Source: CAYQXJ01 sp964421565 (GTDB taxonomy: Bacteria; Planctomycetota; Brocadiia; SM23-32). Taken from it: a DNA stretch of 64,000 bases. The stretch spans positions 62,001 to 126,000 of the forward strand of contig CAYQXJ010000010.1 in NCBI GenBank assembly GCA_964421565.1, read 5' to 3'. A program made the position numbers and the translations under genes. This document shows, piece by piece, positions 1 through 8,329 of this stretch (position 1 is the stretch's first letter; each line of letters starts with the position of its first letter). Under the pieces are notes generated by a model. That model did not search any database and was not told where the DNA came from. It saw only the letters and a list, made by a program, of their open reading frames with translations.

Positions 1-971
1 AGGGGCGCAGGTTGGAATTGCCTCTGCCCCGGATCACCTACGCCGATGCCCTGGAGTGCTATGGCACGGACTCGCCGGACTTGCGTTTCGAGTTGCAGAT
101 CGGCGATATCAGCGAGATCGCCCGTGGGTGCGAGTTCCGGGTCTTCAGTGGCACCGTCGCCGACGGAGGGCAGGTGCGCGGTATCTGCGTGCCGGGCGGG
201 GCGGAACTGCCCCGCAGCGATGTGGATGGTCTGGTAACCTTCGCCCAGGAGATCGGGGCGAAGGGCCTGGCATGGTTCCGGATCCGTGGGGGGCAGCCCG
301 AGGGTGGGATCGCGAAGTTCTTCACAGAAGACGAAATCACGGCCATCTGCGAGCGTCTCGGCGCAGAAGACGGGGCCCTGCTGTGTTTTGTGGCCGACCG
401 CCGCGACACGTGCAACCTGGTTCTCAGTCATCTGCGCAGCCGTGTGGCGCGGATGATGGGCATGGTCGGCGACGAGGACGCGCTGTGCTGGGTTGTCGAC
501 GCCCCGGCCTTCGAGCGAGACGAAGTGACGGGGCGGCTCACGTTCGTGCACCATCCCTTCACGGCGCCCTATCCGGAGGATATGGGCAAGCTCGACTGCG
601 AGCCGGAGGCGGTCCGAACGCGCTGCTACGACCTGGTCATGAACGGCCAGGAGGTCGCTGGCGGCAGCATCCGTATCTCGAACTACGACGATCAGATGCA
701 TGTTCTCAGTGTCCTGGGCTACACACCGCAGCAGATCGAGGCACGGTTCGGGTTCTTCGTCGATGCTTTACGGTATGGTGCTCCTCCGCATGGGGGCATA
801 GCGTTCGGCTTCGACCGCTTGTGCATGGTCATGCTCGGGCTGGAGGACATGCGCGAGACGATCGCGTTTCCGAAGACGCAGAAGGCGGTGAGCCTGCTGA
901 CGGGCGCGCCTTCCGAGGTGGACGATGCACAACTGCGCGAGCTCGGAATCCGACTCGATTTCGAGGATTAG
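1..971 (+). CDS. aspS: Aspartyl-tRNA synthetase, C-terminal part (5' end outside window)
   Basis: Charges tRNA-Asp (or also tRNA-Asn) with aspartate in the cytoplasm. The frame is already open at base 3, so the gene is cut by the window edge; about 320 residues remain. The visible part starts just before the class II motif-2 side region (ITYADALECYGTDSPDLRF), runs through the bacterial GAD insertion domain (about residues 35-130 of the fragment), and ends with the motif 3 signature GIAFGFDRLCMVMLG and the usual AFPKTQKA tail. The GAD domain marks it as bacterial-type AspS. Whether it is discriminating cannot be judged without the N-terminal anticodon-binding domain. Confidence 0.96.
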   Translation, partial: GRRLELPLPRITYADALECYGTDSPDLRFELQIGDISEIARGCEFRVFSGTVADGGQVRGICVPGGAELPRSDVDGLVTFAQEIGAKGLAWFRIRGGQPEGGIAKFFTEDEITAICERLGAEDGALLCFVADRRDTCNLVLSHLRSRVARMMGMVGDEDALCWVVDAPAFERDEVTGRLTFVHHPFTAPYPEDMGKLDCEPEAVRTRCYDLVMNGQEVAGGSIRISNYDDQMHVLSVLGYTPQQIEARFGFFVDALRYGAPPHGGIAFGFDRLCMVMLGLEDMRETIAFPKTQKAVSLLTGAPSEVDDAQLRELGIRLDFED

Positions 972-1020
972 GGCGTCGCGCGAGGCTGAAAGTACGGATG
1001 GGCCAGGGGAGACCGGGGTG

Positions 1021-1782
1021 TTGAAGGGTGCTCATCCCGTGCGCATCGAGCGTGGGCGCGATCGCGCTTGCCTGATGCTGCATGGGTGGCTGACCAGCCC
1101 GGCTGATTTTGGGGACCTGCCCGGGGCCGTGGACGCTGCCGGTTGGGACGTGTTTGCGCCGCTTGAAGCCGGCCATGGCACACGTCCTGCCGACCTGGAA
1201 CAGACGGGCGCTGAGGACCTGCTCGCGCGCGCCCGCGCCGAATATGAAGCGTTGCGTGATCGCTATCGACGGGTGGCCCTGGTCGGCTTCAGCATGGGCG
1301 GCACGATCAGCACGCTGCTGGCGGCGGAGAACCGGCCGGACCGGCTCGTGCTCATCGCGCCCTTCTTCGCCGTCGAGCAGAAGTGGTATTACGTGCTGCC
1401 GGTGCGCTGGTGGTGTTACCTGCTTTCACCCTTTGCTCGCTACGTTAAGCGACCGCCGGGCAGTATCCCGCTCAACGATAAGAGCCGCCTTGGGGAGATC
1501 GTGATGTACGCCGCATTCCCCACGTGCGCTGTGCGTCAGTTGTTCAAGCTGCGCCGGCTCGCCCTCGAACAAACCAACCTCTCAACACTCAACATGCCGC
1601 TGCTGATGATTTACTCGGAGGGCGACGACGTGGCCTCCCCCGCGGCCATGCGGCACGTGTTCGATCGGCTTCCCACGGGGTCGAAGCGGGAGGTCGTCTT
1701 CACACGCTCAAACCATCATCTTCTGCACGACTATGACCGGCAGGAGGCCGTTCGGGCGGTCGTGGACTTTTTGAGCGATTAG
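1021..1782 (+). CDS. Alpha/beta hydrolase (carboxylesterase / monoacylglycerol lipase type)
   Basis: Likely cytoplasmic serine esterase of about 253 residues. The nucleophile elbow is GFSMGG (Ser near residue 91). The acid residue is probably in YSEGDDVASP and the base in SNHHLLHD, the usual order for Est30/monoacylglycerol-lipase-like enzymes. An oxyanion-side motif LHGWLTSP sits near the N terminus. TTG 1021 is chosen as start because AGGGGAG lies about 10 bases upstream; GTG 1018 is equally possible, and an ATG at 925 would overlap aspS and add a non-homologous leader. It lies 49 bp after aspS on the same strand. The substrate is unknown. Confidence 0.85.
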   Translation: MKGAHPVRIERGRDRACLMLHGWLTSPADFGDLPGAVDAAGWDVFAPLEAGHGTRPADLEQTGAEDLLARARAEYEALRDRYRRVALVGFSMGGTISTLLAAENRPDRLVLIAPFFAVEQKWYYVLPVRWWCYLLSPFARYVKRPPGSIPLNDKSRLGEIVMYAAFPTCAVRQLFKLRRLALEQTNLSTLNMPLLMIYSEGDDVASPAAMRHVFDRLPTGSKREVVFTRSNHHLLHDYDRQEAVRAVVDFLSD

Positions 1783-1839
1783 GCGAGCCCGGCGGTGCGT
1801 GCCAGCAGGAGTGGAGCACACTCCGACAACCGAGCGTCA

Positions 1840-1868
1840 CTGGAATTCACGCGCCCCTTTGCTATAAT
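1840..1868 (+). promoter_or_regulatory. Extended -10 promoter for tRNA-Thr
   Basis: A perfect TATAAT (1863-1868) is preceded by TGC, giving an extended -10 (TGnTATAAT). The -35 region (CTGGAA, 1840-1845, 17 bp spacing) is weak, as usual for extended -10 promoters. The mature tRNA starts 17 bases after the -10 box. Confidence 0.75.
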
Positions 1869-1884
1869 CCATTTTCCAGTCGGG

Positions 1885-1959
1885 GCCAGCGTAGCTCAAT
1901 GGTAGAGCACGGCTTTCGTAAAGCCGATGTTGAGGGTTCGATCCCCTCCGCTGGCTCCA
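1885..1959 (+). tRNA. tRNA-Thr (anticodon CGU)
   Basis: A full cloverleaf can be drawn by eye. The acceptor arms GCCAGCG (1885-1891) and CGCTGGC (1949-1955) pair perfectly. The D arm is GCTC/GAGC, the anticodon stem CGGCT/AGCCG holds loop TTCGTAA with anticodon CGT, and the T arm is GAGGG/CCCTC with loop TTCGATC. T1956 is the discriminator base and CCA is encoded (1957-1959). Anticodon CGU reads the threonine codon ACG. Confidence 0.95.
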
Positions 1960-2086
1960 TTCCTGCGTGTACAGGCCGGTGCCTTCTGCTCGCTGCCGCC
2001 TTTGGCGTCAGTCGACGCTCGGTGTGTAATCGCACCCTCAGGGGCACCCGCACTGACCACCCCCTGTGCAACAACGGTGGGCTCGC

Positions 2087-2546
2087 ATGAGTTCGGAAGC
2101 ACAGGCCGACGGTGTGATGCACGAAGACGACCTGCTGGAGGGCATCCGTTCGGCCCTCGATGACGGTAACAGGCAGACGCTACGGGAGCGTCTGCAGGAT
2201 CTTCCCGCCCCGGACGATGCATCTGCTCTGTCGGAGCTTGAACAGGACGAACAAGCTCTGATCTTCCGCCTGCTCGACACCGAGGCACAGGCGGCTGGAC
2301 TCGGCGAGCTCGATCCGGACAGCGTGCGCTACATTGCCGAGGGGGGCCTCGACGGTTACAGGAAGCCGTCGGCATGATGGAGCCGGACGAGGTGGCCGAC
2401 GTGCTCGATGTGTTGACGAAAAAGCGGGGTTCAACGCGCTGGGGATAGACCCGGCCGTCAGTTCCGGACCGTTCACCACCATGCTGAACGATCTGTTCTG
2501 CATCTTCATCTACCTGTTGCTCGGCATGGTAGTGGCAGGTGGTTAG
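2087..2546 (+). pseudogene. mgtE: Magnesium transporter MgtE remnant (internal deletion and frameshifts)
   Basis: From ATG 2087, about 90 residues match the helical MgtE N-terminal domain (stretches such as LRERLQDLPAPDDASALSEL and ALIFRLLDTEAQAAGLGELD). The frame then changes near 2350-2362: EAVGMMEPDEVADVLDVL continues the same domain in another frame. After about 2420 a third frame encodes GIDPAVSSGPFTTMLNDLF plus a final hydrophobic helix, which is the extreme C terminus of MgtE. The CBS domains and most membrane helices (roughly 300 residues) are missing. This is a decayed gene, not a working transporter. It follows the tRNA gene directly. Confidence 0.85.
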
Positions 2547-2737
2547 GCGCTGATTCCTGCGGCGAGTATGCCAAACTGGCAGCCACGCCAGCAGGGCGTG
2601 CACTCTGCTTTGTCATATTGACAGGCCGTTGCCGGGCGGAACGACAAGCAGAACAGGTTCTGACCGCCTCGGAAGTCCTTTGCGGGCCGAGATCGCGGGC
2701 GGGGCGGACTGGCGGCACATAGTTTGCGAATCAGTTC

Positions 2738-2762
2738 GGGCCAGCACTATGTAGCTTGGCCC
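2738..2762 (+). other. Inverted repeat upstream of groES
   Basis: GGGCCA (2738-2743) and TGGCCC (2757-2762) form a perfect inverted repeat, extendable by GC/GC with one bulged T, around a loop that contains TATGTA. It lies about 52 bases upstream of the groES start. No HrcA-binding CIRCE element (TTAGCACTC-N9-GAGTGCTAA) is present between the mgtE remnant and groES. This repeat is the only operator-like structure I see there; its function is unknown. Confidence 0.4.
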
Positions 2763-2814
2763 AGCCGTTCTGCTACTTTTTCAGATCAAGTGTTCCTAAC
2801 AGGAGGCACACGCA

Positions 2815-3105
2815 ATGGCCAACATCAAGCCCCTTGGTGAGAACGTCCTGGTAAAGAGGATGGAAGCTGAGGAGAAGACTGCCGGCGGTATCGTGCTGCC
2901 CGACACGGCCAAAGAGAAGCCGAAGCAGGGCAAGGTGACCGCCCTGGGTCAGGGCCGCCAGCTCGAGTCTGGCGAGAAGGCGCCTTTCACCGTGAAGGAA
3001 GGCGATACCGTGCTGTTCGGCTCCTTTGCCGGCACCGAAGTGACGGTGGACGGCGAGGAGTATCTGCTGATGCCCGAGAGTGACATCCTCGCAGTTCTTA
3101 AATAA
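2815..3105 (+). CDS. groES: Co-chaperonin GroES
   Basis: A 96-residue Hsp10 that forms the heptameric lid of GroEL and closes the folding chamber in the cytoplasm. Seen are the N-terminal IKPLGENVLVKRMEAEEKTAGGIVLP, which contains the mobile loop that docks on GroEL, and the usual C-terminal YLLMPESDILAVL. Length matches the family. AGGAGG lies 8 bases before the ATG. groEL follows after 18 bases, so the two form the standard operon. Confidence 0.98.
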   Translation: MANIKPLGENVLVKRMEAEEKTAGGIVLPDTAKEKPKQGKVTALGQGRQLESGEKAPFTVKEGDTVLFGSFAGTEVTVDGEEYLLMPESDILAVLK

Positions 3106-3123
3106 ACGACGGAGACCAAAGAT

Positions 3124-4740
3124 ATGGCCGCGAAGAAGATACAGTTCAACACGCAGGCCCGGCAGGCGATGCGCCGCGGCGTCAACCAGCTTGCCCGCGC
3201 GGTGAAGGTCACCCTCGGGCCCCGTGGGCGCACGGTGATCATCCAGAAGAGCTTTGGCGCCCCCACCGTGACCAAGGACGGCGTTGCCGTGGCCAAGGAA
3301 GTCGAGTTGAAGGACAACTTCGAGAACATGGGCGCCGAGATGGTCAAGCAGGCTGCCTCCAAGACCAGTGACGAAGCGGGCGACGGGACCACGACGGCCA
3401 CCGTCCTGGCCGAAGCCATCTTTGAAGAATCGCTGAAGAACCTGGCTGCCGGCTCCGACGCGATGGCCCTGAAGCGGGGCGTACAGAAGGCCGTCGACGC
3501 CATCGTCGAAGAGCTGAAGGACATCTCCCGTCCCGTGCGCGGGCGCGAGGACATCGCCTTCGTCGGGGCAATCGCCGCGAACAACGACCCCGAGGTCGGC
3601 GAACAGATCGCGGATGCCATGGAGAAGGTCGGCAAGGACGGCGTGATCACCGTCGAAGAGGGTAAGGCGCTGGAGACAACGGTAGAACTGGTCGAGGGTA
3701 TGCAATTCGACCGCGGTTACCTGAGCCCTCACTTCATCACCGACCGGGAGGAGATGGAGTGCGTTCTGGAGGACTGCTACGTCCTGGTGCACCAGGAAAA
3801 GATCTCGAACGTGCAGGACTTCGTGCCCCTGCTGGAGCAGATCAGCGGATCGGGCAAGCCGCTGCTGGTCATCGCCGAGGATGTCGAAAGCGAGGCGCTG
3901 GCCACGATGGTGATCAACAGGCTGCGCGGTGCACTGCAGTGTTGCGCAGTGAAGGCCCCGGGCTTCGGCGATCGGCGCAAGGCAATGATGCAAGACATTG
4001 CCACCCTGGTCGGCGGCCAGGTCATCACCGAGGAACTCGGACTCGACCTTGAGTCCGTCACGCTGGCCGACCTGGGCCGCGCCAAGAAGGTCGTCGTTGA
4101 CGGTGACAACACCACAATCATCCAGGGCGCCGGCGCTACGGAAGACATCCAGGGGCGCATAAACCAGATCCGCAAAGAGCTGGACACCACCACCAGCGAC
4201 TACGATCGCGAGAAGCTCGAGGAGCGGCTCGCCAAGCTCGCCGGCGGCGTGGCGCAGATCAACGTGGGCGCTGCCACCGAGGTGGAGATGAAGGAGAAGC
4301 AGATGCGGATCGAGGACGCGGTGCACGCCACACGGGCGGCCGTGGAGGAGGGCATAGTGCCCGGCGGTGGCGTCGCCTTGCTGCGTGCATCAGAGGCGCT
4401 GGACGACCTGAAGGTCGATGGTGACGAGGCTGTCGGCGTCGAGATCGTGCGGCGTGCCGTTCGGCGACCTCTCACGCAGATCGTGCAGAACGCCGGACTG
4501 GACGGCGCAGTCGTGATGGAGAAGGTCCTCGCGAAGAAGAGCAAGAGCTGGGGCTACGACGCCGCTACCGGCGAGTACTGCGACCTGCTGAAGCACGGCG
4601 TGATGGATCCGACCAAGGTTGTCCGCACAGCCCTGCAGAACGGGTCCAGCGTTGCCGGTGTGCTGATCAGCACCGACTGCGTCGTGGGCGATCTGCCGGA
4701 GGAGAAAAAGAAGCGCCAGCCGGAGATGCCCGAGTACTAA
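3124..4740 (+). CDS. groEL: Chaperonin GroEL
   Basis: A 538-residue Hsp60 that forms the double-ring ATP-driven folding chamber with GroES. Nucleotide-binding elements are intact: KVTLGPRGR, KDGVAVAKE, GDGTTTATVL, and VPGGGVALLRA near the C-terminal equatorial domain. The apical domain (about residues 190-375) is complete. The C terminus ends in KKKRQPEMPEY instead of the flexible Gly-Gly-Met repeats found in many bacterial GroELs; the tail is known to be dispensable for the basic reaction, but its absence changes the chamber floor. A strong hairpin terminator follows. Confidence 0.98.
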   Translation: MAAKKIQFNTQARQAMRRGVNQLARAVKVTLGPRGRTVIIQKSFGAPTVTKDGVAVAKEVELKDNFENMGAEMVKQAASKTSDEAGDGTTTATVLAEAIFEESLKNLAAGSDAMALKRGVQKAVDAIVEELKDISRPVRGREDIAFVGAIAANNDPEVGEQIADAMEKVGKDGVITVEEGKALETTVELVEGMQFDRGYLSPHFITDREEMECVLEDCYVLVHQEKISNVQDFVPLLEQISGSGKPLLVIAEDVESEALATMVINRLRGALQCCAVKAPGFGDRRKAMMQDIATLVGGQVITEELGLDLESVTLADLGRAKKVVVDGDNTTIIQGAGATEDIQGRINQIRKELDTTTSDYDREKLEERLAKLAGGVAQINVGAATEVEMKEKQMRIEDAVHATRAAVEEGIVPGGGVALLRASEALDDLKVDGDEAVGVEIVRRAVRRPLTQIVQNAGLDGAVVMEKVLAKKSKSWGYDAATGEYCDLLKHGVMDPTKVVRTALQNGSSVAGVLISTDCVVGDLPEEKKKRQPEMPEY

Positions 4741-4762
4741 GCCAGCACTGACTGCATACGAG

Positions 4763-4797
4763 AAGGCCCCGCGTCCTTGCCGGGCGCGGGGCTTTCT
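4763..4797 (+). terminator. Rho-independent terminator of groES-groEL
   Basis: GCCCCGCG (4766-4773) pairs with CGCGGGGC (4785-4792) across an 11-base loop and is followed by TTTCTT. It lies 23 bases after the groEL stop codon. A-T pairs can extend the stem base. Confidence 0.88.
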
Positions 4798-4857
4798 TAC
4801 GTGCCTTGCGGCGGTGTGCCCCGTGCTGGAAACGCGACCACGAAGCCGTCACACCTG

Positions 4858-5490
4858 TTACGCTCCGCCTTCCCTGCCGATCCTGTGCTCCTTGCCAGCG
4901 AGCAGCCGCGCGATGTTGCTGCGGTGCAGGTAGATGACGAACAGCCCTCCGAACACGGCCACTGCGCTCAAGAATCTGCCGGCGCCGATAGGATCGTGGT
5001 GCAGCAGGCAGACCGCAACGGGCAGCGTCACCGCCGCTGATAGCGAGGCGAGCGAAACATACCGCCACAGCGCGAAGACAACGGCCCAAACCCCCGCCGC
5101 CAGAAGCACCGCCGGCCATGCCACAACGAGGAAGAAGCCCGTGCTGGTGGCAACGGCCTTGCCCCCCTTGAAGCCAAGGTATAGCGGGAAGACGTGCCCG
5201 ATGACGGCCGCAACGCCTGCGGCGACCACCAGGGGGTGCGGCTCAAAGGGGGAGGGCGGCGCGAGCGACCGGGCCATCAGGGCCGGTAGCAGGCCTTTGG
5301 ACATGTCGAGCAGGAAGATGATGGGGAAGTAGCGGAACCCGAGCACGCGGGCCGCGTTCGTGGCCCCGATGTTGCCGCTGCCCGCCCCGCGGATGTCCAC
5401 CCCCCGCAGCAACTTGGCGGCCAGGAACCCGTACGGCACCGAGCCATAGAGATAGGCGGCGATGGGCAGTAGGTAAAGCCAGGGCTCCAT
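4858..5490 (-). CDS. plsY: Glycerol-3-phosphate acyltransferase PlsY
   Basis: An integral membrane enzyme (about 210 residues) that moves the acyl group of acyl-phosphate to glycerol 3-phosphate, the first step of phospholipid synthesis in most bacteria. The diagnostic motifs are all present: YGSVPYGFL, SGNIGATNAAR, and FKGGKAVATS (phosphate-binding). Five hydrophobic segments fit the family. The start at 5490 (MEPWLYLLPIAAYLYGS) gives the usual PlsY N terminus; a longer frame to 5631 would add a non-homologous leader and would pass through the promoter at 5564-5592. Confidence 0.95.
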   Translation of the reverse strand: MEPWLYLLPIAAYLYGSVPYGFLAAKLLRGVDIRGAGSGNIGATNAARVLGFRYFPIIFLLDMSKGLLPALMARSLAPPSPFEPHPLVVAAGVAAVIGHVFPLYLGFKGGKAVATSTGFFLVVAWPAVLLAAGVWAVVFALWRYVSLASLSAAVTLPVAVCLLHHDPIGAGRFLSAVAVFGGLFVIYLHRSNIARLLAGKEHRIGREGGA

Positions 5491-5563
5491 CTTTTGCCCG
5501 TGTCGGAATTGGTCTGGCGGAAGCGCTTCCGGGCGCGAACTGCTTACTCTCCCGAGCACAAGC

Positions 5564-5592
5564 ACTATAGGCGAACGCAACAGTGCTGTAAA
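5564..5592 (-). promoter_or_regulatory. Promoter of plsY
   Basis: On the minus strand TTTACA (5587-5592) and TATAGT (5564-5569) are separated by exactly 17 bp. The -10 box is 74 bases upstream of the plsY start codon. Confidence 0.7.
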
Positions 5593-5932
5593 GGCATTAG
5601 GGTGCGGCAGCGAACTGCTACGCCGATTCACTGACCCTGGTAGCGCAGCGCTGCCGACCTGTCCTCCTCTCTACCTCGTCGCAGGTGGGTACCACATGTC
5701 CGGGCAAGGGAAACGACCGTCTTTGCGTATGTGCGGACGGAAGGGTATGATCGAGAGCGTCGCCGTGCGATGAAGTGCTCGGAGGCCCCAGTTGCTAACG
5801 AACTCGCCCGTCACTTCCACCACGTCTCTTCCTCTACCCCGAAGGCACCCGGAAAGCTACATATGATCTGTCCGGTGCTCAGGGCCCCCTGCCCGTGGTG
5901 GCAGTGGGCGCCGCTGCACGATATGCCGAGGT

Positions 5933-5955
5933 CGAGCTCAGAGCTTGGGAGCTCG
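5933..5955 (+). promoter_or_regulatory. Operator-like inverted repeat
   Basis: CGAGCTC (5933-5939) and GAGCTCG (5949-5955) form a perfect 7-9-7 inverted repeat 115 bases upstream of the gene at 6071. The size and symmetry fit a dimeric regulator site, but the regulator is unknown. Confidence 0.4.
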
Positions 5956-6070
5956 GCCACTACTCTTGTCGCCCCCCTTACACGGGCGATTGGGCCCTGG
6001 CCTGCGAAGCGCGCTGAAAGCAAGGTTACTCCAGTGTTGCCCACCATTAGTAGCGAAAAAGGAACGCGCG

Positions 6071-7141
6071 ATGAACACCCGCGAGCTGTGGCAAAGTATC
6101 ATGCACTACGGCGAGTTCGACCGTATGCCGGTCATCCATTGGACTACGTGGCCAGAGACGCGCGAACGCTGGCTCGCGGAGGGATTGCCCGAGGACGCCG
6201 ACATCCACGAGTACTTCGGGTCGGTGCCACAATGGACGACAGTCGGAGTTAACCTCGGCCTCTACCCCCCGTTTGAGCAGCAGGTGTTGGAGGAGACCAA
6301 CGAATACAGAATCTTCCGCGATGAGAACGGCGTGGTGCAACAAGACTGGAAGAACCGGTCATGTATCCCTCACTTCATTGATTTCACGCTGAGAACTGCC
6401 GAAGACTGGGCGGAATACAAGAGACGCCTACAGCCCGACTCGGGCCGCATCCCTGTTGACCTCGACGAGCGCATCCGCCGCGCCGAGAACAGCGGCCTGC
6501 CGATTACCGTGCACACTGCGAGCATGATGGGCTGGATACGCAACTGGATGGGCGTGCAGAACATGAGCTACCTGATGTTCGATGCGCCAGATTGCTATGC
6601 TGATATGGTGGACACCCTCAGCGACCTGGTCTGCTGGGCGATTGATCAGGTGGTCCCTCGCATGGAGACCGTGCCGGATCTGGGGTTCGGCTGGGAGGAT
6701 ATCTGCGGTAGCAGCGGGCCGCTGGTGAGCCCCGCCATCTTCGACGCCTATGTTGCGCCTGGCTATCGCAAGATTCGTGACAAGCTGGAAAGCTACGGTA
6801 TCGGCATCTATGGCATCGACAGCGACGGTATGGTCGAGCCCCTCATCCCGAACTGGCTGGAGGCCGGTGTGAACCTCCAGTTCCCCCTGCAACCCGGTTC
6901 GTGGAACGCTACTCCGCAGGCTATGCAGAAGAAGTACGGCCGCGAGCTTCGCATCGTCGGCGGCTACGACAAGCTGGCGCTGGAGCAGGGCCGTGACGCC
7001 ATCGACGCCGAACTGCGCAAGCACATCCCCGCCATGCGCCACGGGGGCTACATCGTGATGCCCGACCACCTGATCACCCCCGGCGTGCCCCTGGCCGATT
7101 ACCGCTACTACCTGGAGCGCGTGCGAGAACTGCGGCTGTAG
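6071..7141 (+). CDS. Uroporphyrinogen decarboxylase (URO-D)-like / corrinoid methyltransferase-like protein
   Basis: A 356-residue cytoplasmic protein with the URO-D TIM-barrel pattern. Recognisable stretches are FDRMPVIHWTTWPE near the N terminus, GFGWEDICGSSGPLVSPAIFD, IDSDGMVEPLIPNWLEAGVN, and GGYIVMPDHLITPGVPLADY near the C terminus. These are typical of the expanded environmental URO-D-like families, not of haem-pathway HemE. The zinc-binding His-x-Cys motif of MtaA/CmuA-type methylcobamide:CoM methyltransferases is not seen; the equivalent place reads DSDG. The true reaction is therefore unknown. ATG 6071 is preceded by AGGAACG and starts the conserved region; the frame is open further upstream but without similarity. 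Confidence 0.8.
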   Translation: MNTRELWQSIMHYGEFDRMPVIHWTTWPETRERWLAEGLPEDADIHEYFGSVPQWTTVGVNLGLYPPFEQQVLEETNEYRIFRDENGVVQQDWKNRSCIPHFIDFTLRTAEDWAEYKRRLQPDSGRIPVDLDERIRRAENSGLPITVHTASMMGWIRNWMGVQNMSYLMFDAPDCYADMVDTLSDLVCWAIDQVVPRMETVPDLGFGWEDICGSSGPLVSPAIFDAYVAPGYRKIRDKLESYGIGIYGIDSDGMVEPLIPNWLEAGVNLQFPLQPGSWNATPQAMQKKYGRELRIVGGYDKLALEQGRDAIDAELRKHIPAMRHGGYIVMPDHLITPGVPLADYRYYLERVRELRL

Positions 7142-7385
7142 GGCCCGATCGGCCAATCGCCATGGTTTGGGGGCGCCTCCCCTTTACGCTGCGCAACGAT
7201 TGCGCACCAGGCGCGACCGCACCGGGCGTGCCGACGGAGGCAGAGCCGCCCATGCAGCGGCTCAGAAGGTTTTTCATCCATGTGCGTAGGTTGGGCGCAT
7301 CCGGTTGCGGGCTTTCGCGCAAAGCGTTACCATCCGCCATCCGGATGCTGTCCGCGACGCGACGACCCCAGACTGCGGAGGGCCG

Positions 7386-8318
7386 ATGGATTACGCTCAG
7401 TTTGTCGAGACGCAGGTACAAGAGTTACGTCATACCGTCAGCGACGGCATCGCCATCAACGCGCTCAGTGGTGGGGTCGACAGCTCCGTTGTCACGGTGC
7501 TGGCCCATCGAGCGTTGGGCGACCGGTTGAAGACCTACTTTGTGGACAACGCCCTGATGCGCGAGGGGGAGCCGGAGCGCGTGGTTGAGGCGTTTGCGCA
7601 GATGGGCATTCCCGTTGAAATGGTGGATGCGCGTGCCGAGTTCCTTTCGGCGCTCGCTGGCGTCACCGACCCCGAGCAGAAGCGCAACGCCATCACAAAA
7701 ACGTTCTACGAGGATGTCTTCGCCCGCCTGGTGCGCGAGACCGGGGCCCGCTACCTGCTGCACGGCACCATCCTGACCGACATCGAGGAGACCGTCGCGG
7801 GCATCAAGCGCCAGCACAACATTCTGTCACAGCTCGGGATCGACCCGCATGAGCAGTACGGCTACCATGTGCTGGAGCCCCTGAAGACGCTTCGCAAGGA
7901 CGACGTGCGGGAGGTGGCGAGGGTCCTGGGCATGCCTTCAGAGATGAGCGAGAGGATACCGTTCCCGGGGCCGGCACTGGCGGCGCGAATCGTGGGCGCA
8001 GTGGACGAGCAGCGTCTGGCTACCGTGCGGCAGGCGACGGCCATCGTCGAGGAAGAGCTGGCCGGAACCGGCGCTTTCCAGTACCTGGCTGTCCTGCTCA
8101 ACGATCGGGCCACGGGCATCCGCGAAGGCAAGCGCGAGTTCGGACAGCTCATCGTGGTGCGCTGCATTGAGAGCGTTGACGCGCGAACCGCGACTGCAAC
8201 TGAGCTGTCTTGGTCGACACTGCATCGTCTTTGCGAGCGTATAACAGGCCTTCCCGACGTTAATCGCTGCCTGTACGACCTTACCCCCAAACCGCCGGCA
8301 ACGGTGGAGTACATCTGA
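7386..8318 (+). CDS. guaA: GMP synthase-type ATP pyrophosphatase subunit, no glutaminase domain
   Basis: A 310-residue N-type ATP pyrophosphatase resembling the synthetase half of GMP synthase, which adenylates XMP and aminates it to GMP. The PP-loop is SGGVDSS (about residues 28-34). PFPGPALAARI and the C-terminal dimerisation domain ending KPPATVEYI match the archaeal subunit B layout. There is no class I glutamine amidotransferase domain and no partner in the window. The XMP-binding loop usually reading HHNVGGLP is changed to QHNILSQ, so a paralogous role is possible. ATG 7386 has GGAGG 6 bases upstream. It is 11 bases upstream of carA, probably in one operon. Confidence 0.78.
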   Translation: MDYAQFVETQVQELRHTVSDGIAINALSGGVDSSVVTVLAHRALGDRLKTYFVDNALMREGEPERVVEAFAQMGIPVEMVDARAEFLSALAGVTDPEQKRNAITKTFYEDVFARLVRETGARYLLHGTILTDIEETVAGIKRQHNILSQLGIDPHEQYGYHVLEPLKTLRKDDVREVARVLGMPSEMSERIPFPGPALAARIVGAVDEQRLATVRQATAIVEEELAGTGAFQYLAVLLNDRATGIREGKREFGQLIVVRCIESVDARTATATELSWSTLHRLCERITGLPDVNRCLYDLTPKPPATVEYI

Positions 8319-8329
8319 CCGGAGCGAAC

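Larger units (their letters stand above)
5491..6070. other. 580-bp divergent intergenic region
   Basis: No credible gene is seen between plsY (minus) and the uroporphyrinogen-decarboxylase-like gene (plus). It holds the plsY promoter (5564-5592), a plus-strand promoter candidate TTGCGT (5723-5728)-17 bp-TATGAT (5746-5751), and an operator-like inverted repeat at 5933-5955. Open frames crossing it resemble no known protein. If the plus promoter is real, the leader upstream of the gene at 6071 would be about 310 bases long. Confidence 0.5.

Noticed and set aside
2618..2623. Perfect TTGACA about 190 bases upstream of groES
   Set aside because: No acceptable -10 hexamer lies 15-19 bases downstream, so it was not called a promoter.
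5683..5695. T-box-like sequence AGGTGGGTACCAC in the plsY-URO-D intergenic region
   Set aside because: It resembles the T-box antiterminator core but differs in base order, and no specifier loop or following terminator hairpin could be found; the downstream gene is not an amino-acid or synthetase gene.
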